64,000 nucleotides of DNA from Mycobacterium shimoidei (lineage in GTDB: Bacteria; Actinomycetota; Actinomycetes; Mycobacteriales; Mycobacteriaceae): assembly GCA_002101905.1 (NCBI GenBank), contig LQPU01000026.1, positions 23,757 to 87,756 of the forward strand. The letters run 5' to 3'. The position numbers were made by a program, and so were the translations under genes. Numbering within the stretch: position 1 is the first letter of the stretch; every line of letters begins with the position of its first letter. The notes beneath the pieces are model-generated. The model did not search any database and had not been told where the DNA came from. It saw only the letters and a list, made by a program, of their open reading frames with translations. This document shows positions 24,626 through 33,980 of the stretch, piece after piece.

Positions 24626-25771
24626 ATGACCGGAATGCGCGTGGGCATCATGGACGGGATCATTGCGGCACGGCCGTCGGTAGACAGCCTGACCCGGGCG
24701 AACTACCTGGGCGCGGTTGCCAGTCGCGTGGATTCGTTCTGGGTGCCCGACCACCTCAATTCGTTGTTTCCGCGATCGCTGTTCCAGCCGAAGTATTGCG
24801 GCGGGACCAAAATCATCCCCGCCCTGGATGCCTACCTCGAGCCGTGGACCATGCTCGGCCATATCGCCGCTCGCAACCGCATCGGGCGCATGCGCCTCGG
24901 TGTGGGCGTGACCGATGCCGGACGGCGTAATCCGGCGGTCACTGCTCAAGCCGCCGCCACGCTGCATTTGCTCACCCGCGGCCGGGCGATCCTGGGCATC
25001 GGTACCGGCGAGCGCGAGGGCAACGAGCCTTACGGCGTGGATTGGTCCAAGCCGGTCGCCCGCTTCGAAGAGGCGATGGCGACGATTCGGGCGTTGTGGG
25101 ACTCCAATGGTGAACTGGTCAACCGGGATTCGCCGTATTTTCCGCTGCGCAACGCCCTTTTCGATCTGCCGCCGTATCGAGGAACATGGCCGCAGATCTG
25201 GATCGCGGCACACGGGCCCCGCATGTTGCGGGCCGTCGGCCGCTTCGGCGACGGCTATTTCCCGGCTTCGCTGCAAACTCCCAAGGAGTACGCGGGCCGC
25301 TTGGAGGCCGTTCGGACTGCTGCGTCCGACGCCGGGCGCGACCCGATGTCGGTCGTTCCAGCAATTTGGCTGCCGGTCATCACCGGCCGAAGCGCCGCCG
25401 AGGTGGACGAGGCCCTCGAATCCGAAATAGTCAAGGCGTGGGCCTTGAACGCGCCCGACGAGTTCTTCGCCCAATACGGCGCGCAGCACCCGCTGGGTGT
25501 CGGCTTCGCCGGCGGGCAAGACATCCTGCCGCACGACTGGGATGAACAGACAGCGCTGTCCTACATCAAGGGCATCCCACCCGCGCTGCTGCGCGCCACG
25601 CTCCTCGTGGGCACCGCCGACGAAATCCTCGACAAGGCGGCGCAGTGGCGGGACTGCGGAGTCCGCTACATGGTGTTGGCGCACGTGAGCTTCATGCAAC
25701 GCAGCCTGCGCGCCGGCCTGGCCTCGGTTGCGCCGTTCTTCAAGGTCGTGCGGGGGATCAAGAAGCTGTAG
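24626..25771 (+). CDS. LLM-class flavin/F420-dependent oxidoreductase
   Basis: A 381-residue luciferase-like monooxygenase-fold protein. The ATG at 24626 is chosen because the upstream frame is a shadow of menC. Characteristic segments are FWVPDHLNSLFP, LGHIAARNRIGRMRLGVGVTDAGRRNPA, GIGTGEREGNEPYG, and WIAAHGPRMLRAVGRFGDGYFP. These fit F420-dependent dehydrogenases/reductases common in mycobacteria. The substrate is unknown. It is inserted between menC and bpoC relative to H37Rv, ahead of the GlxA/methyltransferase/DJ-1 set. Confidence 0.88.
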   Translation: MTGMRVGIMDGIIAARPSVDSLTRANYLGAVASRVDSFWVPDHLNSLFPRSLFQPKYCGGTKIIPALDAYLEPWTMLGHIAARNRIGRMRLGVGVTDAGRRNPAVTAQAAATLHLLTRGRAILGIGTGEREGNEPYGVDWSKPVARFEEAMATIRALWDSNGELVNRDSPYFPLRNALFDLPPYRGTWPQIWIAAHGPRMLRAVGRFGDGYFPASLQTPKEYAGRLEAVRTAASDAGRDPMSVVPAIWLPVITGRSAAEVDEALESEIVKAWALNAPDEFFAQYGAQHPLGVGFAGGQDILPHDWDEQTALSYIKGIPPALLRATLLVGTADEILDKAAQWRDCGVRYMVLAHVSFMQRSLRAGLASVAPFFKVVRGIKKL

Positions 25772-25838
25772 ATCGTGTCCTAATGTGTGGGATACCTGAC
25801 CTAGACGCCATGCGGTCTGGTGTTCGACACTGACAGCC

Positions 25839-26801
25839 ATGACCCGCACAGTGCTGTTCTTGAGCTTCCCCTGGATGCAGTCGCTGGACCTGACCGGCCC
25901 GCTGGAGGTCTTTTCGACGGCGTCCTTGCTGCTGGCCGCGAAAGGGCGAGAGGGCTATCAGACCGTCGTCGTCTCGGTTGACGGCCAGCCGGTGACGACG
26001 AGTTCCGGGTTGCCCTTGGCGACCACCGAACTGCCCGATCCGCGCGAGCCGGTCGACACCGTGGTGCTGCCCGGTGGCGCCGGCGTGCACGAGGCCCGGG
26101 CCAACCTCGAGATCGTCGACTGGATCAAAGCCGTCGCCACCCGCAGCCGGCGGGTGGCCAGTGTGTGCACCGGTGCTTTCCTTGCCGCGCAAGCCGGACT
26201 TCTGGACGGCTGCGTCGCCACCACCCACTGGGCATCGGCCGAGCAGTTGGCGGACGAATTCCCTTCGATCGTTGTCGATCCCGACCCGATTTTCGTGCGC
26301 AGCTCGGCGAAGGTGTGGACCGCGGCGGGTGTCACCGCGGGCATCGACCTGGCCCTGGCGCTGGTGGAAGACGACCACGGCACCGAGGTTGCGCAGGCGG
26401 TGGCCCGTTGGCTGGTGCTCTACCTGCGTCGGCCCGGGGGACAGACGCAGTTCGCGGCTCCGGTGTGGATGCCGCGCGCCAAGCGTCAGCCCATTCGTGA
26501 GCTTCAGGAGGCCATCGAAGCCGACCCGGGCGGCCACTACAGCATCCCGGAACTGGCGCGCCGAATCGACATGAGCCCAAGGCATTTCACTCGAGTGTTC
26601 ACGATGGAGGTCGGTGAGTCACCGGGCGCCTATCTCGAACGCGTCCGCACCGAGGCCGCGCGTCGGCAACTCGAAGAAACCGACGACACCGTGGCCACCA
26701 TCGCGGCGCGCTGCGGCTTCGGGTCCGCGGAAAGCATGCGCCGCAACTTCGTTCGACGAATCGGTATCTCACCCGATCACTACCGCAAGACGTTCGCCTG
26801 A
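25839..26801 (+). CDS. GlxA-type AraC-family regulator with a DJ-1/PfpI sensor domain
   Basis: A 320-residue two-domain regulator. Residues about 1-195 form a DJ-1/PfpI domain (LSFPWMQSLDLTGPLEVFS) whose nucleophile-position cysteine is kept at residue 110 (SVCTGAFLAAQAG). Residues about 225-318 are an AraC helix-turn-helix pair (IPELARRIDMSPRHFTRVF, then VATIAARCGFGSAESMRRNF). The start ATG is 68 bases after the LLM gene. Such regulators activate the neighbouring operon on binding a small molecule. Here the likely targets are the methyltransferase and DJ-1 enzyme just downstream. The inducer is unknown. Confidence 0.9.
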   Translation: MTRTVLFLSFPWMQSLDLTGPLEVFSTASLLLAAKGREGYQTVVVSVDGQPVTTSSGLPLATTELPDPREPVDTVVLPGGAGVHEARANLEIVDWIKAVATRSRRVASVCTGAFLAAQAGLLDGCVATTHWASAEQLADEFPSIVVDPDPIFVRSSAKVWTAAGVTAGIDLALALVEDDHGTEVAQAVARWLVLYLRRPGGQTQFAAPVWMPRAKRQPIRELQEAIEADPGGHYSIPELARRIDMSPRHFTRVFTMEVGESPGAYLERVRTEAARRQLEETDDTVATIAARCGFGSAESMRRNFVRRIGISPDHYRKTFA

Positions 26802-26816
26802 CGCAGAGGAGCAACC

Positions 26817-27911
26817 GTGACGACGACGCATGACAAACCTGTGCCTTCCACCGAGGAAACCACCGAGGAATTCATTGGCCGGATCGCTGGCGTGATCGAC
26901 GGCGCCTGTCTGTCGATGCTGCTGAGCATCGGCCACCAAACCAACTTGTTCGATGTGATGGCAGACCTTCAGCCGGCCACCAGCGCTCAGATCGCCGATG
27001 CCGCCGGGCTCAACGAGCGCTATGTGCGGGAATGGCTGGGCGGGGCTGCGGCCGGCGGAATCATCGACTACCAAGCCACTGACAAGACGTACTTCTTGCC
27101 GCGCCATCGGGCCGCCGTGCTGACCAAGGCCGCCGGCCCACACAACCTGGCCCGGATGGCCCAACTGATTCCGATGCTGGGCGAGGTCGAACAGAAGATC
27201 GTCGGCTGTTTCCGCGACGGCGGCGGGCTGCCCTACGACGAGTACCCCAGGTTTCACGCGCTGATGGCCGAGGAGAGTGGGGCCAGGTTCGACGCGGCGT
27301 TGGTCGACGCGATCGTGCCGCTGGTCGACGGCCTGCCGGATCGGTTGCGGCAAGGTGCCGATGTGGCCGACTTCGCCTGCGGCAGCGGCCATGCCATCAA
27401 CGTGCTGGCGCGAGCGTTTCCACACAGCCGCTTTACCGGCGTGGACTTCTCGCAGGAAGGTGTCGACGCGGCCACCGAGGAGGCGACACGGCTGGGCCTG
27501 CCGAACGCCACATTCGAGCGGCGTGACCTGGCCCAGCTCGACATCGTCGATGCCTACGACGTGATCACGGTGTTCGACGCGATCCACGACCAGGCCCAAC
27601 CGGAACGGGTACTGGCCAACATTTTTCGCGCGTTGCGGCCCGGGGGAGTGTTCCTGATGGCCGACATCAACGCGTCGAGCCAACTGGAAGACAACATCGG
27701 CGTCCCGTTGGCGCCGTTCGTCTACACCATCTCGACGATGCACTGCATGAGCGTGTCGTTGGCGTACGACGGGGCAGGGCTTGGCACGGCGTGGGGACAA
27801 CAGCTGGCAACCGCGATGCTCACCGACGCCGGATTTGACGACGTGCGGACGGCGGAGATCGAGGACGATCCGCTCAACATCTACTACATCGCCCGCAAGG
27901 CCCCGGCCTGA
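26817..27911 (+). CDS. SAM-dependent methyltransferase with N-terminal winged-helix (Rv2258c-like)
   Basis: A 364-residue protein starting at GTG, with AGAGGAGCAACC upstream. The N-terminal 100 residues are a winged-helix dimerisation domain ([20 protein letters not shown]) and residues about 175-350 a Rossmann methyltransferase: [15 protein letters not shown] binds SAM, then VDFSQEG and [12 protein letters not shown]. This fold matches the O-methyltransferase-like group that includes H37Rv Rv2258c. The substrate is unknown. It is 15 bases after the GlxA gene, so one operon. Confidence 0.88.
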   Translation: MTTTHDKPVPSTEETTEEFIGRIAGVIDGACLSMLLSIGHQTNLFDVMADLQPATSAQIADAAGLNERYVREWLGGAAAGGIIDYQATDKTYFLPRHRAAVLTKAAGPHNLARMAQLIPMLGEVEQKIVGCFRDGGGLPYDEYPRFHALMAEESGARFDAALVDAIVPLVDGLPDRLRQGADVADFACGSGHAINVLARAFPHSRFTGVDFSQEGVDAATEEATRLGLPNATFERRDLAQLDIVDAYDVITVFDAIHDQAQPERVLANIFRALRPGGVFLMADINASSQLEDNIGVPLAPFVYTISTMHCMSVSLAYDGAGLGTAWGQQLATAMLTDAGFDDVRTAEIEDDPLNIYYIARKAPA

Positions 27912-27935
27912 ACGGCCTGAGCGACAGGAGCAATC

Positions 27936-28685
27936 ATGCAAATCGCTATCGTGCTGTACCCCGGCTTCACCGCGCTGGACTTCATCGGGCCCTACGAGGT
28001 GTTGCGCTGGCTGCCCAAAGCCGAGGTGCGCTTTGTCTGGCACGAGCCGGGACCGATCACCGCCGACTCAGGTGTGCTGGTCGTCGGCGCCACGCATTCA
28101 TTCGACGAAACACCTTCTTCCGACATCATTTTGGTCCCCGGCGGCATGACAACCATCGAGCACGCCCGCGACGAGAAGCTACTGGACTGGGTGCGCCAGG
28201 CGCATCAGAGCGCGACGTGGACGGCGTCGGTGTGCTCCGGGTCGATCATCCTGGCGGCCGCCGGCCTGTTGAAGGGCAAACGTGCCACGTCGCACTGGAT
28301 GGCGCTGAGCGCGCTGAAAGCCCTGGGCGCCATCCCCATTGACGACGAACGCATCGTTCCGGCGGGCGACCCAGAAGAGAAAATCGTGACCTGCGCGGGG
28401 GTGTCGGCGGGTATCGACCTGGGCTTGTGGCTGGCCGGTCAGATCGGCGGAGAAAGCCGCGCGAAGGTCATCCAGCTGTCCATGGAGTACGACCCGCAGC
28501 CGCCCTTCGACTCCGGTCACATGTCCAAGGCGTCGGCGACGACGAAGGCCGCCGCCACCGCGCTGATGGCGAAAGACCTGGTGCAACCGAGTCAGCTCAA
28601 AGCGGCGACGCTGCTGCTGTGGGATCGCGCACTTGATGCCGCCCGTTCGCGGCGTAAGCGGGGGCTTGTACCGTCCCTTAGGTGA
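27936..28685 (+). CDS. DJ-1/PfpI enzyme, isonitrile-hydratase-like
   Basis: A 249-residue protein of the DJ-1/PfpI superfamily. The catalytic cysteine is at residue 100 (ASVCSGSIILAAAG) and a conserved glutamate near residue 21 (GPYEVL), the pair used by isonitrile hydratase and glyoxalase III-like members. ATG 27936 follows CAGGAGCAATC. It is directly behind the methyltransferase, and its stop overlaps the next GTG (GTGA). The reaction is not fixed by sequence: isonitrile or cyanide-type hydration is possible, as is methylglyoxal chemistry. Confidence 0.85.
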   Translation: MQIAIVLYPGFTALDFIGPYEVLRWLPKAEVRFVWHEPGPITADSGVLVVGATHSFDETPSSDIILVPGGMTTIEHARDEKLLDWVRQAHQSATWTASVCSGSIILAAAGLLKGKRATSHWMALSALKALGAIPIDDERIVPAGDPEEKIVTCAGVSAGIDLGLWLAGQIGGESRAKVIQLSMEYDPQPPFDSGHMSKASATTKAAATALMAKDLVQPSQLKAATLLLWDRALDAARSRRKRGLVPSLR

Positions 28686-29470
28686 TCGATCTGGCATACG
28701 AGGACAGCGGGACCGGCGAGGCGGTCGTTTTCATCGCCGGACGCGGCGGCGCCGGACGCGGCTGGCATTTGCACCAGGTGCCGGCGTTCCTTGCCGCCGG
28801 CTACCGCGTCATCACCTTCGACAACCGGGGGATCGGCGCGACCGAACATGCCGACGGCTTCAACACGCAAACCATGGTCGCCGACACCGCAGCGTTGATC
28901 GAAGAGCTGGACGCGGCTCCGGCGCGGATCGTCGCGACGTCGATGGGTGCCTACATTGCCCAGGAACTCATGCTGGCCAGGCCGGAACTGGTGAGCAACG
29001 CGGTGCTGATGGCCACCCGGGGCCGTCTGGACCGCACCCGCTCGTTCTTCTACGCCGCCGAGAGCGCGCTGGCCGCGTCGGGCGTGCAGCTGCCAGCCGA
29101 GTACGACGCAAAAGTCCGCATGCTGGAGAGCTTCTCGCCCAAGACCCTGAACGACGACGCCGCCGTCGCCGACTGGATCGGGATGTTCACCATGTGGCCG
29201 ATCAAGCTGACCCCCGGCCTGCGTTGCCAGCTTGACGTCGGACCGGGCACCAACCGGCTGCCCGCCTACCGGAACATCCAGCAGCCGGCGCTGGTGATCG
29301 GCTTCGCCGACGACGTGGTCACCCCGCCGCATTTGGGCCGCGAGGTCGCCGAAGCCCTACCCTGCGGGCGCTACCTGGAAATCGCCGACGCCGGCCACCT
29401 GGGATTCCTCGAGCGACCGCAGGCCGTCAACGCCGCGGCGCTGGACTTCTTCGCCGAGACCTGGGTGTAG
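28682..29470 (+). CDS. bpoC: Alpha/beta hydrolase (BpoC-like; possible SHCHC synthase)
   Basis: A 262-residue alpha/beta hydrolase. The nucleophile elbow is ATSMGAYIAQ (Ser near residue 84), and a late GHLGFLERP segment provides the catalytic histidine. It overlaps the DJ-1 gene (GTGA) and is followed 14 bases later by menD. H37Rv Rv0554 (bpoC) was first called a peroxidase, but the fold is that of a hydrolase. Lying next to menD and near menC makes a MenH-type SHCHC synthase role plausible; this is inference from position. Confidence 0.85.
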   Translation: MIDLAYEDSGTGEAVVFIAGRGGAGRGWHLHQVPAFLAAGYRVITFDNRGIGATEHADGFNTQTMVADTAALIEELDAAPARIVATSMGAYIAQELMLARPELVSNAVLMATRGRLDRTRSFFYAAESALAASGVQLPAEYDAKVRMLESFSPKTLNDDAAVADWIGMFTMWPIKLTPGLRCQLDVGPGTNRLPAYRNIQQPALVIGFADDVVTPPHLGREVAEALPCGRYLEIADAGHLGFLERPQAVNAAALDFFAETWV

Positions 29471-29483
29471 CTAGCCTGTAGTG

Positions 29484-31115
29484 GTGAATCCCTCGACGAC
29501 TCAGGCCTGCGTCGTCGTCGACGAGCTCATCCGCGGCGGGGTCCGCGATGTCGTGCTGTGCCCGGGTTCACGCAACGCGCCGCTGGCCTTTGCGCTGCAG
29601 GACGCCGACCGGGCCGGCCGGCTGCGGCTGCATGTGCGCATCGACGAGCGCACCGCCGGCTACCTGGCCATCGGGCTGGCCATCGCCGCCGGCGCCCCGG
29701 TGTGCGTCGCGATGACGTCGGGCACCGCGGTGGCCAACCTCGGCCCCGCCGTGGTGGAGGCCAACTACGCCCGGGTGCCGCTGATCGTGTTGTCGGCCAA
29801 CCGGCCCTACGAGTTGCTCGGCACCGGCGCCAACCAGACCATGGAGCAATTTGGCTACTTCGGCACCCAGGTCCGCGCCACCATCAGCCTCGGCCTGGCC
29901 GAAGACGCCCCTGAGCGGATGGACGTCTTCAACGCGATGTGGAGATCGGCCACCTGCCGGGTGCTGGCGGCCGCCACCGGGGCTCGCACCGCCAACGCCG
30001 GGCCGGTGCACTTCGACATCCCGCTGCGTGAGCCGCTGGTGCCCGACCCCGAACCCGATCCCACCCCGCCCGGCCGTCCCGGCGGCAAGCCGTGGACCTA
30101 CACGCCGGCGGTCAGCTTCGACCAGCCTCTTGACATCGACCTGAGCCGCGACACCGTCGTCGTCGCGGGCCACGGCGCCGGCGAGCACCCCAACCTGGCC
30201 GCGTTGCCCACCGTCGCCGAGCCCACCGCGCCGCCGGCGGCCAACCCGCTGCACCCGCTGGCGCTGCGGCTGCTGCGCCCGCAGCAGGTGATCATGCTGG
30301 GCCGGCCCACCTTGCACCGCCCGGTGTCGGCGCTGCTGGCCGACCCGTCGGTGCCGGTGTACGCGCTGACCACCGGGCCGCGCTGGCCGGACGTGTCGGG
30401 CAATTCGCAGGCCACCGGCACCCGCGCGGTCACCACCGGCGAGCCCAACCCGGCCTGGCTGCACCGCTGCGCCCAGGTGAACCGCCAGGCGATCGACGCG
30501 GTGCGCGGACAGCTCAAGGCGCACCCGCTGACCACCGGCCTGCACGTGGCCGCCGCCGTCGCCGATGCGCTGCGGCCCGGCGATCAGCTCGTGCTGGGCG
30601 CCTCCAACCCGGTGCGCGACGCGGCGCTGGTCGGTCTCGCTTCCGCGAGGCATCGCGAAAAGATCACAGTGCGCTCCAACCGTGGCGTGGCCGGCATCGA
30701 CGGCACGGTGTCCACCGCGATCGGTGCGGCGCTGGCCCATGACGGGCGCACCATCGCGCTGATCGGCGATCTGACTTTCGTGCACGACAGCTCCGGGTTG
30801 CTGATCGGGCCCACCGAGCCGATCCCGCAGCAGTTGACGATCGTGGTGTCCAACGACAACGGCGGCGGCATCTTCGAACTGCTCGAGCAGGGCGACCCGC
30901 GGTTCTCCGACGTATCGTCCCGCGTCTTCGGTACTCCGCACGACGTCGACGTCGGGGCGCTGTGCCGGGCGTATCACGTGGATTCGCAGCAGATCGAGGT
31001 CGACCAGCTCGGTGCGGCGTTGGGCGAACCCGCCGCGGGCATGCGGGTGCTGGAGGTCAAGGCCGACCGATCCTCGCTGCGGCAACTGCACGCCGCCATC
31101 AAGGCCGCTTTATGA
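29484..31115 (+). CDS. menD: SEPHCHC synthase (thiamine-diphosphate dependent)
   Basis: A 543-residue enzyme that condenses 2-oxoglutarate and isochorismate in menaquinone synthesis. The N-terminal ThDP-family segment [17 protein letters not shown], the substrate segment [10 protein letters not shown] and the C-terminal thiamine-binding [13 protein letters not shown] are visible. Two adjacent GTG codons exist (29481 and 29484); I chose the second because the H37Rv protein begins MNPSTTQA. The stop overlaps the next gene (ATGA). No menF gene is in the window. Confidence 0.95.
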   Translation: MNPSTTQACVVVDELIRGGVRDVVLCPGSRNAPLAFALQDADRAGRLRLHVRIDERTAGYLAIGLAIAAGAPVCVAMTSGTAVANLGPAVVEANYARVPLIVLSANRPYELLGTGANQTMEQFGYFGTQVRATISLGLAEDAPERMDVFNAMWRSATCRVLAAATGARTANAGPVHFDIPLREPLVPDPEPDPTPPGRPGGKPWTYTPAVSFDQPLDIDLSRDTVVVAGHGAGEHPNLAALPTVAEPTAPPAANPLHPLALRLLRPQQVIMLGRPTLHRPVSALLADPSVPVYALTTGPRWPDVSGNSQATGTRAVTTGEPNPAWLHRCAQVNRQAIDAVRGQLKAHPLTTGLHVAAAVADALRPGDQLVLGASNPVRDAALVGLASARHREKITVRSNRGVAGIDGTVSTAIGAALAHDGRTIALIGDLTFVHDSSGLLIGPTEPIPQQLTIVVSNDNGGGIFELLEQGDPRFSDVSSRVFGTPHDVDVGALCRAYHVDSQQIEVDQLGAALGEPAAGMRVLEVKADRSSLRQLHAAIKAAL

Positions 31116-31633
31116 GGAAGCGATTGAAAGCCTTGTGGCGCCTTCTGATTCACGGCTGGGACGGCGCCCCAGACACTCTGGCGCGGCGCATAGTGCGCTG
31201 GGCACGCATCGGCATCATGATCGTCGCCTGCCTGGTCACGCTGCAGTCGGTATTGCTGGTGGCCGGGGCGTGGCGCAATGACCTGTCGATCGAAAACAAC
31301 ATGGGGGTAGCGCAGGCCGAGGTGCTCAGCGCGGGGCCGCGGCGCTCCACGATCGAGTTCGTCACGCCCGACCGGGTCACCTACCGTCCAGAACTCGGTG
31401 TGCTCTACCCGTCCGAATTGGCAACGGGGATGCGGATTTACGTCGAATACGACAAGAAGAACCCCAACCTTGTGCGGGTCCAGCACCGCAACGCCAAGCT
31501 GGCGATCGTCCCGGCGGGATCTATCGCGGTGGTCGGATGGCTGGTTGCCGCGGGCGCGCTCGTCGGCCTGGTGCTGGTGGAAAAGCGGCTGGTCCGTCAG
31601 CCCAAAAGCTTGTCGAGCCAGTCCGAATACTGA
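31112..31633 (+). CDS. Small membrane protein with a DUF3592-like fold (Rv0556-like)
   Basis: A 173-residue protein starting at the ATG that overlaps the menD stop. It has two membrane helices (about residues 28-52 and 140-165) around a soluble beta-rich domain ([36 protein letters not shown]). The layout, a domain between two helices, resembles the DUF3592 family. H37Rv Rv0556 has the same place and about 171 residues. It overlaps the end of the convergent DsbA-like gene by 37 bases. Function unknown. Confidence 0.8.
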   Translation: MRKRLKALWRLLIHGWDGAPDTLARRIVRWARIGIMIVACLVTLQSVLLVAGAWRNDLSIENNMGVAQAEVLSAGPRRSTIEFVTPDRVTYRPELGVLYPSELATGMRIYVEYDKKNPNLVRVQHRNAKLAIVPAGSIAVVGWLVAAGALVGLVLVEKRLVRQPKSLSSQSEY

Positions 31634-32229
31634 AGATCGACAACAATTTCAGTATTCATATCGTAAACCGTTGGGGTACCTGGCTTCTCCGGGTTCTCGG
31701 CGTTGAGACGAGCTCTGTTGGCGTCGTTGACCACGTTGGTGTCGACGGCGTTGTCGCCGGCGGTGATCCTGCCGGCCACCCACTCCGGAACGCCGCTTTC
31801 GCGGGCCATCGCTGCGATGTCGTCATCGGTCGGGCCGTCGGGACTGCGGTGGCGGTAAAGGTCTTGCACGAACGCCTGATACGCCGCCGGCGAGGTCATG
31901 GGGTCGGCGGCCAAGAACAGCGCATTGGTCATCCGGGCGGACGCGTCATTGTTGTGTTTGGCGTCGAGAAAGGTCAGCCAGCGATACGTGACCGCCAACC
32001 GGCCGTCGTCCAGCGCGCCGGCAATCCGGTCGCCATCCTTCGCCTCAAGCTCGGCGCAGTGCGGGCATTGCGGCTCGCAGAAGATCTCCAACTGCACGGG
32101 GGCGTCGGGTCTCCCGACCAGTACGCCATTGCCGTCGCCGGTGCGCGTGACATCGGCGTGCGCCGTGCCGGCACCAAACAGGAGCGAACATAGCGCCGCC
32201 AGGACGCCCAGCCAGAACCGCATGGTCAT
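31597..32229 (-). CDS. Secreted DsbA-like thioredoxin-fold protein
   Basis: A 210-residue protein. The ATG at 32229 begins a signal peptide (MTMRFWLGVLAALCSLLFG, cleavage near AHA-DV at about residue 26). The active site CPHC is at residues 55-58 (EPQCPHCAELE), followed by the alpha-helical DsbA insertion and a C-terminal cis-Pro region (PGTPTVYDMNTE). It should oxidise or isomerise disulfides in exported proteins. It is in the opposite direction to Rv0556 with a 37-base tail overlap. It is not present at this site in H37Rv as I recall; mgtA stood nearby. Confidence 0.85.
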   Translation of the reverse strand: MTMRFWLGVLAALCSLLFGAGTAHADVTRTGDGNGVLVGRPDAPVQLEIFCEPQCPHCAELEAKDGDRIAGALDDGRLAVTYRWLTFLDAKHNNDASARMTNALFLAADPMTSPAAYQAFVQDLYRHRSPDGPTDDDIAAMARESGVPEWVAGRITAGDNAVDTNVVNDANRARLNAENPEKPGTPTVYDMNTEIVVDLQYSDWLDKLLG

Positions 32230-32261
32230 CGTTCGCACGTCGCTACCGTACCGGTGCGCTG

Positions 32262-33086
32262 TTATCCCTGGGCCAGCACCGCGACCGGCTGCCACTCCTC
32301 CCAGGTGCGCAACCGGTTCTCGTAGTCCGTCCGGGCGAGCTGCAGCGGCGCCGCACCGAAAAACACCCGCAGCGGCGGCTGCTCGGCGTCGACCACCTTC
32401 ATCAGCGCGACCGCCGAGGCCTTCGGATCGCCCGGCGCCGACCATCGCCGGCTGCGTTCCGCGTCCACCGCAGCGTGGACGTCGGCGTACGCGGGAAGCC
32501 GCTCGGCGCTGCGCGACGACGACCCGGGCCAGTCGGTGTCGTAGCTGGCCGGCTCGATCAGGGTGACGTGGATCCCAAACGGCGCAACCTCGAAAGCCAG
32601 CGACTGCGAGAAGCCCTCCAGCGCCCACTTCGAGGCGTGGTAGATCCCGACGTCGGCGAACGCCGTGATCCCCCCGATCGACGAGACCTGAATGATGTGG
32701 CCGCTGCGTTGCTCGCGTAGATAGGGCAGCGCGGCCTGGGTGATCCACAGCGCGCCGAACACATTGGTCTCGAACTGGTCGCGCGCATCCTGTTCGGACA
32801 GTTCCTCGATGAAACCGAATTGGCCGTAGCCGGCATTGTTGACAACGACGTCGAGCCGGCCGAAGTGATCGTGCGCCCGCTGAACCGCCGCGAAATCCGC
32901 GTCTCGGTCGGTGACGTCCAACTGGATCGGCAACAGCGCATCGCCGTATTGCTCGGCCAGGTCGGCCAGGGTGTCAAGATTGCGCGCGGTGGCGGCCACC
33001 TTGTCGCCGCGCTGCAATGCGGCAACCGTCCATTCCCGTCCGAAGCCGCGCGAGGTACCGGTGATAAACCAAACTTTGTCACTCAC
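32262..33086 (-). CDS. Short-chain dehydrogenase/reductase
   Basis: A 274-residue classical SDR starting at GTG 33086. The cofactor motif [13 protein letters not shown] is near residue 10, NNAGYGQFG near 83 and the catalytic [10 protein letters not shown] near 150. It resembles the large set of mycobacterial SDRs annotated as oxidoreductases or 'SDR with oxidoreductase'. The substrate is unknown. It is not in H37Rv between Rv0556 and menG; the mannosyltransferase gene mgtA occupies that stretch there. Confidence 0.88.
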   Translation of the reverse strand: MSDKVWFITGTSRGFGREWTVAALQRGDKVAATARNLDTLADLAEQYGDALLPIQLDVTDRDADFAAVQRAHDHFGRLDVVVNNAGYGQFGFIEELSEQDARDQFETNVFGALWITQAALPYLREQRSGHIIQVSSIGGITAFADVGIYHASKWALEGFSQSLAFEVAPFGIHVTLIEPASYDTDWPGSSSRSAERLPAYADVHAAVDAERSRRWSAPGDPKASAVALMKVVDAEQPPLRVFFGAAPLQLARTDYENRLRTWEEWQPVAVLAQG

Positions 33087-33155
33087 GCAGCCATCCAACG
33101 CCGACGGCGACACCGCATTCCCGCAATGGGCGACTTCACAGGTAGCGTCGGCGTC

Positions 33156-33842
33156 GTGAGCCGCGCGAGCCTGGACAAGGATCCCCGCGAAGTCGCGTCG
33201 ATGTTCGACGGCGTCGCGCGCCGCTACGACTTGACCAACACCGTGCTGTCGCTGGGTCAGGACCGCTACTGGCGACGCGCCACCCGCTCGGCGCTGCAGC
33301 TCAACGCCGGCGAGAAGGTGCTGGACCTGGCCGCCGGCACCGCGGTGTCCACGGTGGAGCTGGCCAAGTCCGGGGCGCGGTGCGTGGCGGCGGACTTCTC
33401 GGTGGGCATGCTCGCCGCGGGCCGGGGGAGGCATGTTCCTAAGGTCGCCGCGGACGCTACCCGATTGCCCTTCGGCGACAACATCTTTGACGCCGTGACA
33501 ATCAGCTTCGGGCTGCGCAATATCGCCGCCCGTGACACGGCGCTACGCGAGATGGCCCGGGTCACCCGCCCCGGCGGCCGACTGGTGGTGTGCGAATTCT
33601 CCACTCCCACAAACGGTGTGTTCGCCACCGTGTACAAGGAATACCTGATGCGGGCGCTGCCTCGGGTAGCCCGTGCGGTGTCGAGCAATCCTGAGGCGTA
33701 TGTCTATCTGGCCGAGTCGATCCGGGCCTGGCCCGACCAGGCCACCCTGGCGCATCAGATATCGGCGGCCGGTTGGTCAGCGGTGCGCTGGCGCAACCTG
33801 ACCGGCGGGATCGTCGCCCTGCACGCCGCCTACAAGCGCTAG
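33156..33842 (+). CDS. menG: Demethylmenaquinone methyltransferase
   Basis: A 228-residue UbiE/MenG-family methyltransferase that adds the C-3 methyl group to demethylmenaquinone, after MenA. Motif [17 protein letters not shown] (SAM binding), [16 protein letters not shown] near the N-terminus, [20 protein letters not shown] and [17 protein letters not shown] are all present. The GTG at 33156 matches the H37Rv Rv0558 N-terminus ([10 protein letters not shown] aligns with MSRAALDKDP). It diverges from the SDR. Confidence 0.95.
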   Translation: MSRASLDKDPREVASMFDGVARRYDLTNTVLSLGQDRYWRRATRSALQLNAGEKVLDLAAGTAVSTVELAKSGARCVAADFSVGMLAAGRGRHVPKVAADATRLPFGDNIFDAVTISFGLRNIAARDTALREMARVTRPGGRLVVCEFSTPTNGVFATVYKEYLMRALPRVARAVSSNPEAYVYLAESIRAWPDQATLAHQISAAGWSAVRWRNLTGGIVALHAAYKR

Positions 33843-33861
33843 CCCCGGTCGACGACCACTG

Positions 33862-33914
33862 CATCCCGCGCCATCCCGCGCCGTCCCCGCGCCGTCCCCG
33901 CGCCGTCCCCGCGC
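33862..33914. repeat. Short tandem GC repeat after menG
   Basis: Three identical 11-base copies of CGTCCCCGCGC at 33882-33914 follow two 10-base variants (CATCCCGCGC) at 33862-33881. The array sits between the menG stop and the hairpin at 33911 and is likely a slippage array of variable length between strains. Confidence 0.85.
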
Positions 33915-33976
33915 CGAGTGTGGGGGTTATGGCGAATATTTCGCGACTTTTCGACCAAAGGCCCCACGCTCGGCGC
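33911..33976. terminator. Bidirectional hairpin between convergent menG and the deazaflavin gene
   Basis: GCGCCGAGTGTGGGG (33911-33925) pairs with 33962-33976 over 15 bases with one G-U/A-C mismatch. The loop of 36 bases holds a second small hairpin (GCGAA-TAT-TTCGC, 33932-33944). The element lies exactly in the gap between two converging genes, the expected place for a shared terminator. Confidence 0.65.
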
Positions 33977-33980
33977 TACG

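Noticed and set aside
25821..25831. GTGT-TCG-ACAC short inverted repeat before the GlxA gene
   Set aside because: Only 4-bp arms; too short to call an operator without other evidence.
29568..31091. 507-residue minus-strand frame antisense to menD
   Set aside because: His/Gly/Arg-rich antisense shadow of a confidently identified gene.
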